Notes under the pieces: generated by a model
The model's input: only the letters and a program-made list of their open reading frames with translations
Databases searched by the model: none
Told to the model about the DNA's origin: nothing
Shown: piece after piece, positions 56,421 to 64,000 of the stretch
How the letters are laid out: every line of letters begins with the position of its first letter
Position numbering within the stretch: position 1 is the stretch's first letter
Translations under genes and position numbers: made by a program
From: an uncultured Acidobacteriota bacterium
GTDB lineage: Bacteria > Acidobacteriota > CAIWXX01
Reading direction: 5' to 3'
NCBI GenBank assembly: GCA_903916735.1
Contig: CAIWXX010000055.1
Location: 1-64,000 of the forward strand
Length of the DNA stretch: 64,000 nt

Positions 56421-58586
56421 TCACTTCATCGTGAATGGCAAGGCGTTGCTCATCTTGCCGCCCACGGTGACCGTCACGTCATATGTCGTTCCCTTTTTGC
56501 ATTTCCTGGGGATCGTCACCTTGAGGCTCGTTGCCTTGGCCTTCTTGTTCACCTTTGCAGTGAGCGTCCCGAACTTCACCTTGTTGTTCTTGGCGGTCGC
56601 CGAGAATCCCGTCCCAATGATTGTCGCCGGCGAGCCAGCGGTTCGCTTCTTGCTCGTGACTGACGTGATCGCCAGACCGCCAGATCCAGTGACCGTGATT
56701 ATGGCTGTCTGGCTGTCATCGTAGCCGCAAGTGTTGTAGGCATTGACCCAGTAGCTGGTCGTGGTCGTGAGAGCTGCGGTCGTGTATGTGTTGGAGTCGG
56801 TCCCGACCGGAGTCGAAGAGTCTCCGCTCGCACCCCGGTACCATTGGTAGTGTATTGGGGCATCGCCGGTCGCAACAATCGTCAAAGTCGCGGTGGACCC
56901 GCTGCTGATCGTCTGGCTCTGAGGCTCCGTGGTGATGGTTGGCTTGACGCATCCAGCCTGCACGGTGATCGTTGCCGTGTTGCTGTCGGTCTCCTGGCCA
57001 CAGGCGTTGGTCATGCGCACCCAATACTGTGCGCCGGCGGTGAGTGCCGGAGTTGTGTACGTGCTCGAATCCGCGCCGACTGGAGTGGTTGTATTGCCGC
57101 TCGCACCCTGGTACCACTGGTAATGCAAAGGTGCATCGCCGGTGGTGACGACTGAAAGTGTCGCCTGGCTGCCTATGCCGATGGTCTGGCTCTGAGGGTG
57201 CGTCGTGATCGATATACCGGTGCAGACATTGAGCCTGGCAATGTTGTGGAGATTCACGCTTCCGTCGAGCGTTTTACTGAACTGACCGCCAGCGTACAGG
57301 CCCATCCCGCTAACTGCCAGAGCTTTGACATCGCCATTCAACCCATTGTTGGGGAGGGCTGACCACGCACCGCCGCTATACTTGGCAATGCGGAAGAGTA
57401 ACATGTTTGCGTCGTCAGTCTCTATGAAATTCCCGCCGACGTACAAGTCCGTCCCGCTCACCGCCAGAGCATAGACCTCGCCGTCCAACCCATAGTTGGC
57501 GAGAGCTGACCACACGCCGCCGCTGTACTTGGCGATGTTGTGGAGAGCCATCACGCTTCCGTCGGCTGTTTGCGTGAAATTGCCGCCGATGTACAGGTTT
57601 GTCCCGCTCACTGCCAGAGTATTGACATGTGAGTTCAATCCATTGTTGGCGAGGGCTGACCACACGCCGCCGCTGTACCTGGCGATGTAGTTGAGATTCG
57701 TCACGCCTCCGTCGGCTGTTTGTGTGAAATTGCCGCCGACGTACAGGTCCGTACCGCTCACTGCCAGTGCATTGACCTGGCTGTTTAACCCATGGTGGGG
57801 GAGGGCCGACCACACGCCGCCGCTGTACCTGGCGATGTAGTTGAGATTCGTCACGCCTCCATCTTCTGTTTGCGTGAAATCGCCGCCGACGTACAGGTCC
57901 GTACCGCTCACCGCCAGAGCGAGGACCTGGTTGCTTAATCCATTGTGAGGGAGGGCCGACCACACGCCGCCGATGTACTTGGCGATATTGTTGAGGTTCG
58001 TCACGCTTCCATCAGACGTTCTCTGGAAATAGCCGCCGACGTACAGGTCCGTACCGCTCACCGCCAGAGCATTGACATTATTGCCGTCGATAAAACTGTG
58101 TAGCCCTTGATTGGCGAGAGCCGACCACACGCCGCCGCTGTACTTGGCGATGTAGCCGGAATACAAGTTCGAGTCGAACGTTGCAGAGAAATCGCCGCCG
58201 ACGTACATGTCCGTCCCGCTCACCGCCAGAGCATTGACATATGAGTTCAACCCATTGTTGGCGAGGGCCGACCATGTCTGCGTACTTTGCTGCGGCGTGA
58301 TGACCGGACCGCGATCCGAGTCGAGCGTCACGTCCCATCCCCGAATATCAACCGTGCCGTTCAATCCCTTGTCCGTTGCGATCGTACCGTCTGAATTCAC
58401 GACCGCCTCGGGCGACAGCATTTTCGCCGGCCTTTGATGATCCGCGTTCTGAGCACGGCTCGATATGCCCATGCCGATCAACGCGATCAGGCAGAACACA
58501 GGTATCACAGCACACCGAACCGACTTTTCCCACCAATGATAACTCTTGCACATGATTGCTCCTTTAAACATCCGTCTGGTTGCCAT
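56421..58586 (-). CDS. Secreted seven-bladed propeller protein with Ig-like and IPT/TIG-like domains
   Basis: 721 residues with a signal peptide (VIPVFCLIALIGMGISSRA). Seven units of about 42-50 residues follow at about 105-445, each with AVSGTDLYVGGxF, an (A/P)xxGL turn and IAxYSGGVWSAL. Two Ig-like domains come next (each with QSQTI and YQWYxGASG), then a C-terminal IPT/TIG-like domain (SVTSKKRTAGSPATIIGTGF). It is probably exported to the surface. Neighbouring blades are so alike in DNA that recent tandem duplication of about 150-bp units is likely. Function unknown; adhesion or binding is possible. Confidence 0.85.
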   Translation of the reverse strand: MATRRMFKGAIMCKSYHWWEKSVRCAVIPVFCLIALIGMGISSRAQNADHQRPAKMLSPEAVVNSDGTIATDKGLNGTVDIRGWDVTLDSDRGPVITPQQSTQTWSALANNGLNSYVNALAVSGTDMYVGGDFSATFDSNLYSGYIAKYSGGVWSALANQGLHSFIDGNNVNALAVSGTDLYVGGYFQRTSDGSVTNLNNIAKYIGGVWSALPHNGLSNQVLALAVSGTDLYVGGDFTQTEDGGVTNLNYIARYSGGVWSALPHHGLNSQVNALAVSGTDLYVGGNFTQTADGGVTNLNYIARYSGGVWSALANNGLNSHVNTLAVSGTNLYIGGNFTQTADGSVMALHNIAKYSGGVWSALANYGLDGEVYALAVSGTDLYVGGNFIETDDANMLLFRIAKYSGGAWSALPNNGLNGDVKALAVSGMGLYAGGQFSKTLDGSVNLHNIARLNVCTGISITTHPQSQTIGIGSQATLSVVTTGDAPLHYQWYQGASGNTTTPVGADSSTYTTPALTAGAQYWVRMTNACGQETDSNTATITVQAGCVKPTITTEPQSQTISSGSTATLTIVATGDAPIHYQWYRGASGDSSTPVGTDSNTYTTAALTTTTSYWVNAYNTCGYDDSQTAIITVTGSGGLAITSVTSKKRTAGSPATIIGTGFSATAKNNKVKFGTLTAKVNKKAKATSLKVTIPRKCKKGTTYDVTVTVGGKMSNALPFTMK

Positions 58587-58751
58587 GCAAAGACTCCTCT
58601 CTGTAAGTCATTTCCCGTTACGCGGCATCCACCATGCCGACATCACCGATGAAGGCCGGTCCTGACCCGGCACTATTCGGATCCTCTCCCATGGATACTC
58701 AGTCTGTTTCATGTTTCGGATCGAGATCCTACACCGTGTCTGTTGACTTGT

Positions 58752-58770
58752 AATCGCATGTTCATGCGAC
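58752..58770 (+). repeat. 19-bp inverted repeat, left copy
   Basis: Reverse complement of 59118-59136, exact over 19 bases, and nearly palindromic itself (CGCATG-TT-CATGCG). The pair encloses about 350 bp of non-coding DNA between two secreted-protein genes. Confidence 0.75.
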
Positions 58771-59117
58771 TTTCTTGCCTGGCTTCGGCAGAGAGGATGA
58801 GTTGGAAGCGGTTTTAACCTTATACTCTTAGGAAGCTAACTATTATGGAAAGAGTCCAGCCAGGCGGCTTCGCCTGTCACTCGGCAGCGAATCCGCGAAA
58901 ACCCACCCTCCTTTATTTTCGATGGTCCGAATATGTCTTGGACTCGCGCTGCAAAAATTAGAAGTTTTGCGAGAGCTTTGAATAGCTCCACATAAAGAAA
59001 CATGGGGCCCTCTTGAAGGGTTGCCCAAACCTGCCGTTTGTTTTGCGCCAATGTGACGGCCGGGTGTCGATAATGGATAGATCCAGCCACGCAATCGGCT
59101 GACGCCTATTTAAAATA
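58771..59117. other. Non-coding segment between 19-bp inverted repeats
   Basis: No gene is supported. It includes near 58983 a sequence similar to the terminator region at 56361-56400, so parts of the propeller locus seem copied here. Size and ends would suit a small non-autonomous element, but no target duplication was seen. Confidence 0.4.
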
Positions 59118-59136
59118 GTCGCATGAACATGCGATT
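59118..59136 (-). repeat. 19-bp inverted repeat, right copy
   Basis: Exact inverted match to 58752-58770. Confidence 0.75.
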
Positions 59137-59189
59137 CACATATCGGCGAGTGTGGCAGATAATCAATATGAATAACATGAGACACAGTA

Positions 59190-60209
59190 TTGAACGACAC
59201 ATGGACATGGGATGGAAGCACTTGGCTCCAGCAGAAATGGTCCGTGAAAACGCCGCCCATTCGCAACGAACATGCAATGGCATACGACGCAGCACACGCA
59301 AGGGTTGTGCTATTCGGTGGCTATAACGGCTCAGCCTTGAGCGATACCTGGACATGGGATGGCAAAAATTGGACTCCGTACACACTCTCGTCGCCCTCTG
59401 CACGCTACAACCATATGATGGCTTACGACGCAGCAAATACTGAGGTTGTGCTCTTCGGTGGCTATGATGGCTCCACTGGTTTTAATGACACTTGGATGTG
59501 GAACGGCAGTGACTGGACCCAGTATTGGCCATCGTCATCGCCGACTCCGCGCGACGCTTCTGCCATGGCTTACGACGCGGCCATCAGCCAGATCGTGCTC
59601 TTTGATGGCATCTTCTCGAGCGACACGTGGGAGGGAGGGGCCTGCATTGCTCCTTCCATCACCACGCAACCCGCGACCAAGACAGTGACGAGCGGATCTA
59701 CTGCGACGTTGACCGTGGCCGCGTCCGGCACAACTCCATTCATATATCAGTGGTATCAGGGCTTGCCAGGGCATATCTCTGTGGCTGTCGGCAGCAATGC
59801 GAATACATTCACGACACCGCCGATGTTCATCCCGACGAGTTACTGGGTCAGTGTGAGCAACTCTTGCGGCCATGCCGACAGTAACGCGGCGATTATCAAC
59901 GTGACCGCTGGCTGCGTTTCTCCATCGATTCAGGCACAGCCGCAGGGCCAAACAGTCACGAGCGGCGAGACTGCTACGCTGAGCGTGACGGCGGACGGGA
60001 CGGCACCGCTTCACTATCAATGGTACCAGGGCACCTATCCTGACATCAGCTCCCCCTTCGGATCGGATTCCAATACATGCGTGACTTCTGCGCTCACGAC
60101 GACGACCGGCTTCTGGGTCAGAGTGAGCGGTGCGTGCGATTCGCCGGCCGACAGCAACACGGCGACCGTCACCGTGAATACAACTACTGGAGGCCCGACG
60201 ATCACGTGA
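59190..60209 (+). pseudogene. Kelch/Ig-domain surface protein, truncated at both ends
   Basis: 339 codons. Three Kelch-like units (AMAYDAAHARVVLFGGYNGS, MMAYDAANTEVVLFGGYDGS and a third with IVLFDG) are followed by two Ig-like domains similar to those of the neighbouring propeller protein (TVTSGSTATLTVAASG, YQWYQG). An in-frame stop lies three codons before the first possible start (TTG at 59190), there is no signal peptide, and the 3' end is cut at about 60209 by foreign sequence. Probably the remnant of a secreted protein. Confidence 0.7.
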
Positions 60210-60210
60210 G

Positions 60211-60252
60211 CTTGGCGATGTTGTTGAGATTCGTCACGCTCCCGTCGGCTGT
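60211..60252 (+). repeat. Short antisense fragment of the propeller gene
   Basis: About 42 bp (starting CTTGGCGATG) match the plus-strand sequence of blades in the 56421-58586 gene, for example around 57529 and 57683. It is a stray piece between the Kelch remnant and the VOC duplicate. Confidence 0.65.
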
Positions 60253-60517
60253 ATATGCTCATATCGCGTTTTCATCCGGGTCAAAAGAAGCCTTTGATAC
60301 TCTCACAGCTCGACTCCGCAACGACGGCTTCGAGATCCTTGAGGGACCTCGGACGACTGGCGATGAATACTATGAGAGCTGTATATTGGATCCCGCTGGA
60401 AATCGCATCGAGATCACAGTGTAGAGATCGACCATCAGGGGCACGGCCATGGAACAGACGCTTCTGCACAGGCGCCGGATGGCGATCAAGACCGACGTGC
60501 TCGAATCGTTGGACGAA
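60253..60517 (+). repeat. 265-bp duplicated segment, derived copy
   Basis: Copy of 55879-56143. Here the VOC coding part is headless and not translatable as a VOC protein. Identity ends exactly at 60517, where an IS91 transposase fragment begins. Confidence 0.92.
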
Positions 60518-60932
60518 GATGTCCTGCCGGCCGCGATTCTCACGGTTTATACAAGCGGTCAGTTCTTGAACTTCAATTCTCATATTCACGGCATCGTGGT
60601 GGCCTGCGGGGGTTTTCGCGCGGACGGGTCCTTCATCGAGTGTCCGGCGTTTGATTCGCACACAATCAGGGAGTTGTGCCCGGCAAGGACACCCTTGGGC
60701 TCTTCGAGCCTGAATCGAGAACCTTCGATTACATCGAGTGAAGGGGCTCGCGTCACGAGTCACATCCCAAACCGAGGCGCCCAGCCACCTCGTCCACCAC
60801 CTGGGCGCATACAGCAACAAGCACGGGGCTTGTGAGCCGGCGGGCGCCACGGAATCGCCGTGCACTCCACTTGCCGGCTCCGAGCCGATCTCCACAAGTG
60901 ATTGGCGCGAGGCACGCCGCCGGGCATGGCAA
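60518..60932 (+). pseudogene. IS91-family transposase remnant, middle part
   Basis: Translation gives VLPAAILTVYTSGQFLNFNSHIHGIV and an FRADGSFIECPAFD stretch, matching the region just before the active-site part of IS91 Y2 transposases. It then continues through frameshifts (HIPNRG in one frame, HLVHHLGAYSNKH in the next) to REARRRAWQ near 60932. It is broken and lacks both ends. The C-terminal portion of a similar transposase lies at 37012-37356. Confidence 0.75.
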
Positions 60933-61806
60933 TGACTGAGCCCACCATGATGGTTGGGATGACGCGCACTGGATCGGCGGCGGCAAATGGAATGGCTCCT
61001 TCAGTGATGCCGATCGAGCCCATTGTCAGTGCTGCGTAGCCGGCTTCGCCCTCCTGTTCGGTCCAAAGCTTTCTCGAAAGCAACGTCCCCAGCCCCAAAC
61101 CGATCGGGGGGATGCAAATAGCCGCAGCGCAGGTCCCCATGACAGCGCAATTGCCTTCTCTGATCATTGCGACGCCGAAAAAGAATGCCGCTTTATTGAC
61201 GGGGCCTTCCATGTCGAATGCAATCATCGCGCCGAGCAGCATCGCCAGCCAGATTTTGTTTGCATCACCGATACTGGTAAGCCATGCTGATAATCCGATC
61301 ATTGCTTCGTGCACTGGAATACCGACAACGCGATACATGATAAAGCCCACAAGCAGAGATGAAATGACCGGTATGACCAGAATCGGCATGATCGGCCTCA
61401 AAAAGACCGGCAGTTTGATCTTCTTCAACACAAGGACAATGGCTCCGGCCAGAAGCCACGCAATCAGCCCTCCCATAAAACCCGCTCCAACCTGGTTCGC
61501 AATGTACCCACCGACGAAACCGGGCACGAGACCTGGTCTGTCTGCCATGCCAAAGGCGATATAGCCGGCAAGGACGGGTATGAGCAGGGCGAAAGCAGCG
61601 GTGCCGATATCAAGGATCAGCTTCAAACCCGGGGAATGGGAGAAGTCAGGACCCGTCGGCGACATCGGAGCGAAGGCAATGGCGGCAGCGACCATAATCC
61701 CGCCGCATGCGACAAATGGGATGGCGTAAGAAACCCCCGACATCAGACAATTATCATCATAGATGTTGGGAGAAGAACGGCAAATGGTCTGACATGGATT
61801 ATTCAA
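60925..61806 (-). pseudogene. PTS fructose-type EIIC permease, truncated
   Basis: Reads LMSGVSYAIPFVACGGIM at the N-terminal side and GPVNKAAFFFGVAMI further on, both typical of fructose-family EIIC domains, with about eight hydrophobic helices. Homology stops abruptly at about 60925 (VGSVIAMPGG), where the IS91 remnant begins; the normal end of the domain is missing. The EIIA and EIIB parts are absent. The first 20 residues of the open frame look unrelated, so the 5' end may be lost too. Confidence 0.78.
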
Positions 61807-62142
61807 ACTGGGAGTTGGTGTGAAACAACGGATCGAAGGGAAATGATGATACCGGAGCCGACTCGATTTGTATCAAAGGCCGCCTTCAGTAAAGCCCCGT
61901 AATCACGCAACAGCGCCGCAAGGGATTGGGGGCGCCCAAGGTCCGCGAGAAGAGGACGCAGGGTGCTGCGAGGAGCGCAGCGTATGCCCGTGTAGTGACG
62001 AAGGCGATGAAGCGGATGTACCCTTATCGCGGGATCTGAGGCAGCATCGCCACCTTGCGAAGATGGACTCATGCTGCTACATTCAACAGCCGTCAGCGAA
62101 CTCGATGAACAATAATTTTCTCATGACGAGGTTGAAGCACCT
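61807..62142. other. Intergenic region before the deacetylase gene
   Basis: About 335 bp. A minus-strand frame of 89 codons (61803-62072) exists but I see no family features or start signal. No clear promoter. Confidence 0.35.
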
Positions 62143-63357
62143 ATGAAAGCCAAATTGCATCGCGGATTCATATTCCTCTGTATGGCGCCTATGCTGATGA
62201 TCATCGCCGGCTGCGCCCCGAGGAGAATGCCATTTCCCCCGGCCGACGCGAGATCGACATCCTCATCATTGAAGCCCACGCAGGTTCCGATGTTCGTATG
62301 CTTCGGAGTCGACGATAACTCCATTTCCGGCCTGGACGTCTCCGGCAGACAAGGCGGGTTGCATTTCCTAACGGAGCTTTTTGCTTCTTATAAAAACCCG
62401 GCCGGCCATGGTCATCCCGGCACTTTCGACGGCACCACTATTCACTATTCTTTCTACGTGAATACCTGCTATATCACCGAACCGGGACTCGACAATCCGG
62501 TCTATGTCAAGCGCGCCTGGAAGGAGGCCGTCGACAACGGCCATGAAATCGGTCTCCACACACACTCGCATGAGCACGGTAGTAAATTCAGCTGCCAGGC
62601 ATGGCTTCATCAAATCGACCTCAACATCGACTATCTGACTCGACCATTCGATTCGGCAGAAGGGCCTGAGAAGCCGGATATCACGAAAGGAATCGGCGTG
62701 TCGGCCGCGCAGCTTATCGGGTTCCGCACGCCATTCGTGGAATATAACGACAATGTCTTCAAAGCGCTTGCCAAAAAGAAGCTTCAATATGATTGTAGTC
62801 TCGATGAAGGCTTCGAAAGCGATCAGGATGGCCGCAACAACTACTGGCCATATGCACTGGACAAGGGTAGTCCCGGCAATTTCCTTCTAGCAAAGCAGAA
62901 TCAAGCCCCACTGGTTGGTATCTATCCCGGCTTGTGGGAGATACCCGTGTATGCGTTTATCGTCCCGCCGGACGATCTCTGCGAGAAATATGGCGTCCCA
63001 TCGGGCCTGCGCGAGAAGCTGGCACGAGTCCAGAATGACTTCAATCCCGCAGAGGGCAAAATCACTGGATTCGACTGGAACCTGTGGTACGAGTATGCCA
63101 TGAACAAGGCCGAATTCATCGCGACACTAAAATACTCCTTCGATCAACACTTTCATGGCAACCGATGCCCACTCACCGTGGGCTTGCACGCCGACATCTA
63201 TTCCGGAGCCGAACCGGCCTCCAATGCCACGCCCCTTGAGATGCGTGAAGCCGTGAAGGAATTCCTGGATTATGTCATGAGGGAATCCGATGTGCGTGTG
63301 GTGAGTGCACGCGAACTACTCGAGTGGCTTCGGGAGCCGAAACCGCTTGCTGAATAA
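62143..63357 (+). CDS. Polysaccharide deacetylase (NodB-like) lipoprotein
   Basis: 404 residues with a lipoprotein signal ending LMIIAGC. The NodB-fold motifs are seen: motif 1 FGVDDN at about residue 53, the zinc motif in GHEIGLHTHSHEHGS at about residue 137, GFRTPFVEYNDNVF, and a C-terminal LHADIYSG. It would remove acetyl groups from an amino-sugar polymer in the periplasm or at the surface. Followed 16 bp later by a tiny open frame with a strong ribosome-binding site. Confidence 0.9.
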   Translation: MKAKLHRGFIFLCMAPMLMIIAGCAPRRMPFPPADARSTSSSLKPTQVPMFVCFGVDDNSISGLDVSGRQGGLHFLTELFASYKNPAGHGHPGTFDGTTIHYSFYVNTCYITEPGLDNPVYVKRAWKEAVDNGHEIGLHTHSHEHGSKFSCQAWLHQIDLNIDYLTRPFDSAEGPEKPDITKGIGVSAAQLIGFRTPFVEYNDNVFKALAKKKLQYDCSLDEGFESDQDGRNNYWPYALDKGSPGNFLLAKQNQAPLVGIYPGLWEIPVYAFIVPPDDLCEKYGVPSGLREKLARVQNDFNPAEGKITGFDWNLWYEYAMNKAEFIATLKYSFDQHFHGNRCPLTVGLHADIYSGAEPASNATPLEMREAVKEFLDYVMRESDVRVVSARELLEWLREPKPLAE

Positions 63358-63373
63358 AGGAGGGGAATCGATC

Positions 63374-63469
63374 ATGTTAAACAGCCGGGCCAAATCGATC
63401 TGGAATTGGGACATGCTGGAGGAATCCGCCGAGAAGCGGAATTGCCTCCTGGACCATAAGAATAATTAG
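63374..63469 (+). CDS. Possible 31-residue peptide
   Basis: ATG at 63374 follows the strong Shine-Dalgarno AAGGAGGGG (63358-63366, spacing seven) and opens 31 codons to TAG at 63467. The peptide is polar with WNWDMLEESAEKR and no membrane helix. It sits directly after the deacetylase gene. It could be a real small protein or the undamaged start of a lost gene. Confidence 0.4.
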   Translation: MLNSRAKSIWNWDMLEESAEKRNCLLDHKNN

Positions 63470-63501
63470 CCGAGTTTGCAGTTGCGCCGGCATCCGTGAG
63501 G

Positions 63502-64000
63502 CTATTCGCGCGGCATCGGCAGCAACGCTCCACCGGAACAGCAAATATCAACCCCCGTCAAATGCCGGCTGACGTCGCTGGCCAGGAAAAGGATTGCGGC
63601 GGCGACATCTTCAGATTCGGCCACTCGTCTCAGTGGGATCGCAGAAACGATGGCGCTCTCCTTGAGTTTGAACGTTTCCGTCGACATGGGCGTTCGAACC
63701 CACCCCGGTGAAACCAGATTCACACGGATGGATGGCGCCAGCTCCTGCGCAAGTGAATACACCATCGACTGCATCGCTCCTTTGCTGGCGGCATAATGGC
63801 TGTGATACGGCTCGCCGCGCTGGCCTGCTGTTGAACCGATGTAAATAAAATTGCCGGAAGTCATATAACGGCAGGCTTCGCGTGCGAGGTAGAATGCCGA
63901 GAATGTGTTGGTGCGAAACATTGTCTCCAGAACGGCAGCCGTTATTTCCCGAATGTTCCCGGCATTCCAGATACCCGCGGAATGGACGAGGATGTCCAAC
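63502..64000 (-). CDS. SDR-family oxidoreductase (partial, runs off the window)
   Basis: At least 165 residues of a short-chain dehydrogenase. Seen are DILVHSAG, the Ser in FIYIGSTAGQRG, the catalytic YHSHYAASKGAM (Tyr-x3-Lys), VNLVSPGWVRTPM and the C-terminal ILFLASDVSRHLTGVDICCSGG. The N-terminal cofactor-binding Rossmann motif lies beyond base 64000. Substrate unknown. Confidence 0.9.
   Translation of the reverse strand, partial: LDILVHSAGIWNAGNIREITAAVLETMFRTNTFSAFYLAREACRYMTSGNFIYIGSTAGQRGEPYHSHYAASKGAMQSMVYSLAQELAPSIRVNLVSPGWVRTPMSTETFKLKESAIVSAIPLRRVAESEDVAAAILFLASDVSRHLTGVDICCSGGALLPMPRE

Noticed and set aside
61803-62072. 89-codon minus-strand frame before the deacetylase gene
   Set aside because: Locally protein-like but no family, no ribosome-binding site and no neighbour logic.
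1-64000. CRISPR arrays, tRNA and rRNA genes
   Set aside because: No spaced identical direct repeats of CRISPR type and no tRNA cloverleaf or rRNA signature were noticed on reading; a covariance-model scan would be needed to exclude tRNAs fully.

Overview
The window reads as chromosomal DNA of an uncultured, probably anaerobic, Gram-negative-type bacterium. TolC-family and beta-barrel outer-membrane proteins, lipoproteins and a tripartite exporter indicate two membranes. An indolepyruvate oxidoreductase coupled to an ADP-forming acyl-CoA synthetase, and the corrinoid/ferredoxin pair HgcA-HgcB, point to anaerobic metabolism. I cannot assign a phylum from sequence alone. No rRNA, tRNA or CRISPR array was recognised.

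Region 1 (1-8.8 kb) is accessory. It holds an ECF sigma factor, a 5'-truncated ISL3-type transposase, an apparently intact 'recombinase in trio' (RIT) element with three overlapping tyrosine recombinases between perfect 32-bp inverted repeats, and two Rpn/PD-(D/E)XK nuclease-like genes (one frameshifted) bracketed by a 157-bp direct repeat.

Region 2 (8.8-17.3 kb) is the highlight: nine closely spaced genes on one strand. They are a cysteine-containing MarR-type regulator, hgcA and hgcB (mercury methylation), then a zinc-finger anti-sigma factor, a Spy/CpxP-like periplasmic protein with a His cluster, a TolC-like protein, a membrane-fusion protein and a MacB-like ATPase with two separate permeases. 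The organisation suggests that mercury (or thiophilic metal) methylation, envelope stress sensing and export may be expressed together. The ECF sigma factor at the start of the window may be the separated partner of the anti-sigma factor.

Region 3 (17.3-34.1 kb) is mostly housekeeping: guaA, dxs, an isocitrate/isopropylmalate-type dehydrogenase, an M49-like metallopeptidase, a lipid kinase, a pseudouridine synthase, a beta-barrel protein, a heterodimeric ABC exporter with one degenerate ATP site and a GT2 glycosyltransferase.

Region 4 (34.1-40.4 kb) has a small predicted DNA-binding protein in an intergenic island of short GGAT-centred repeats, other dispersed repeats, an SRPBCC membrane protein, an IS91 remnant and a large GT-C-like membrane protein.

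Region 5 (40.7-55.7 kb) is catabolic: a galactose unit (SSF symporter, small membrane protein, galK, secreted glycosidase, galT), a lemA-TPM-TPM cluster and an aromatic 2-oxoacid fermentation operon (iorA, iorB, fused acyl-CoA synthetase, VOC protein).

Region 6 (55.7-64 kb) is a patchwork of secreted propeller/Ig proteins, a 265-bp duplicated VOC segment fused to an IS91 fragment, a truncated PTS permease, a polysaccharide deacetylase lipoprotein and a partial SDR gene.
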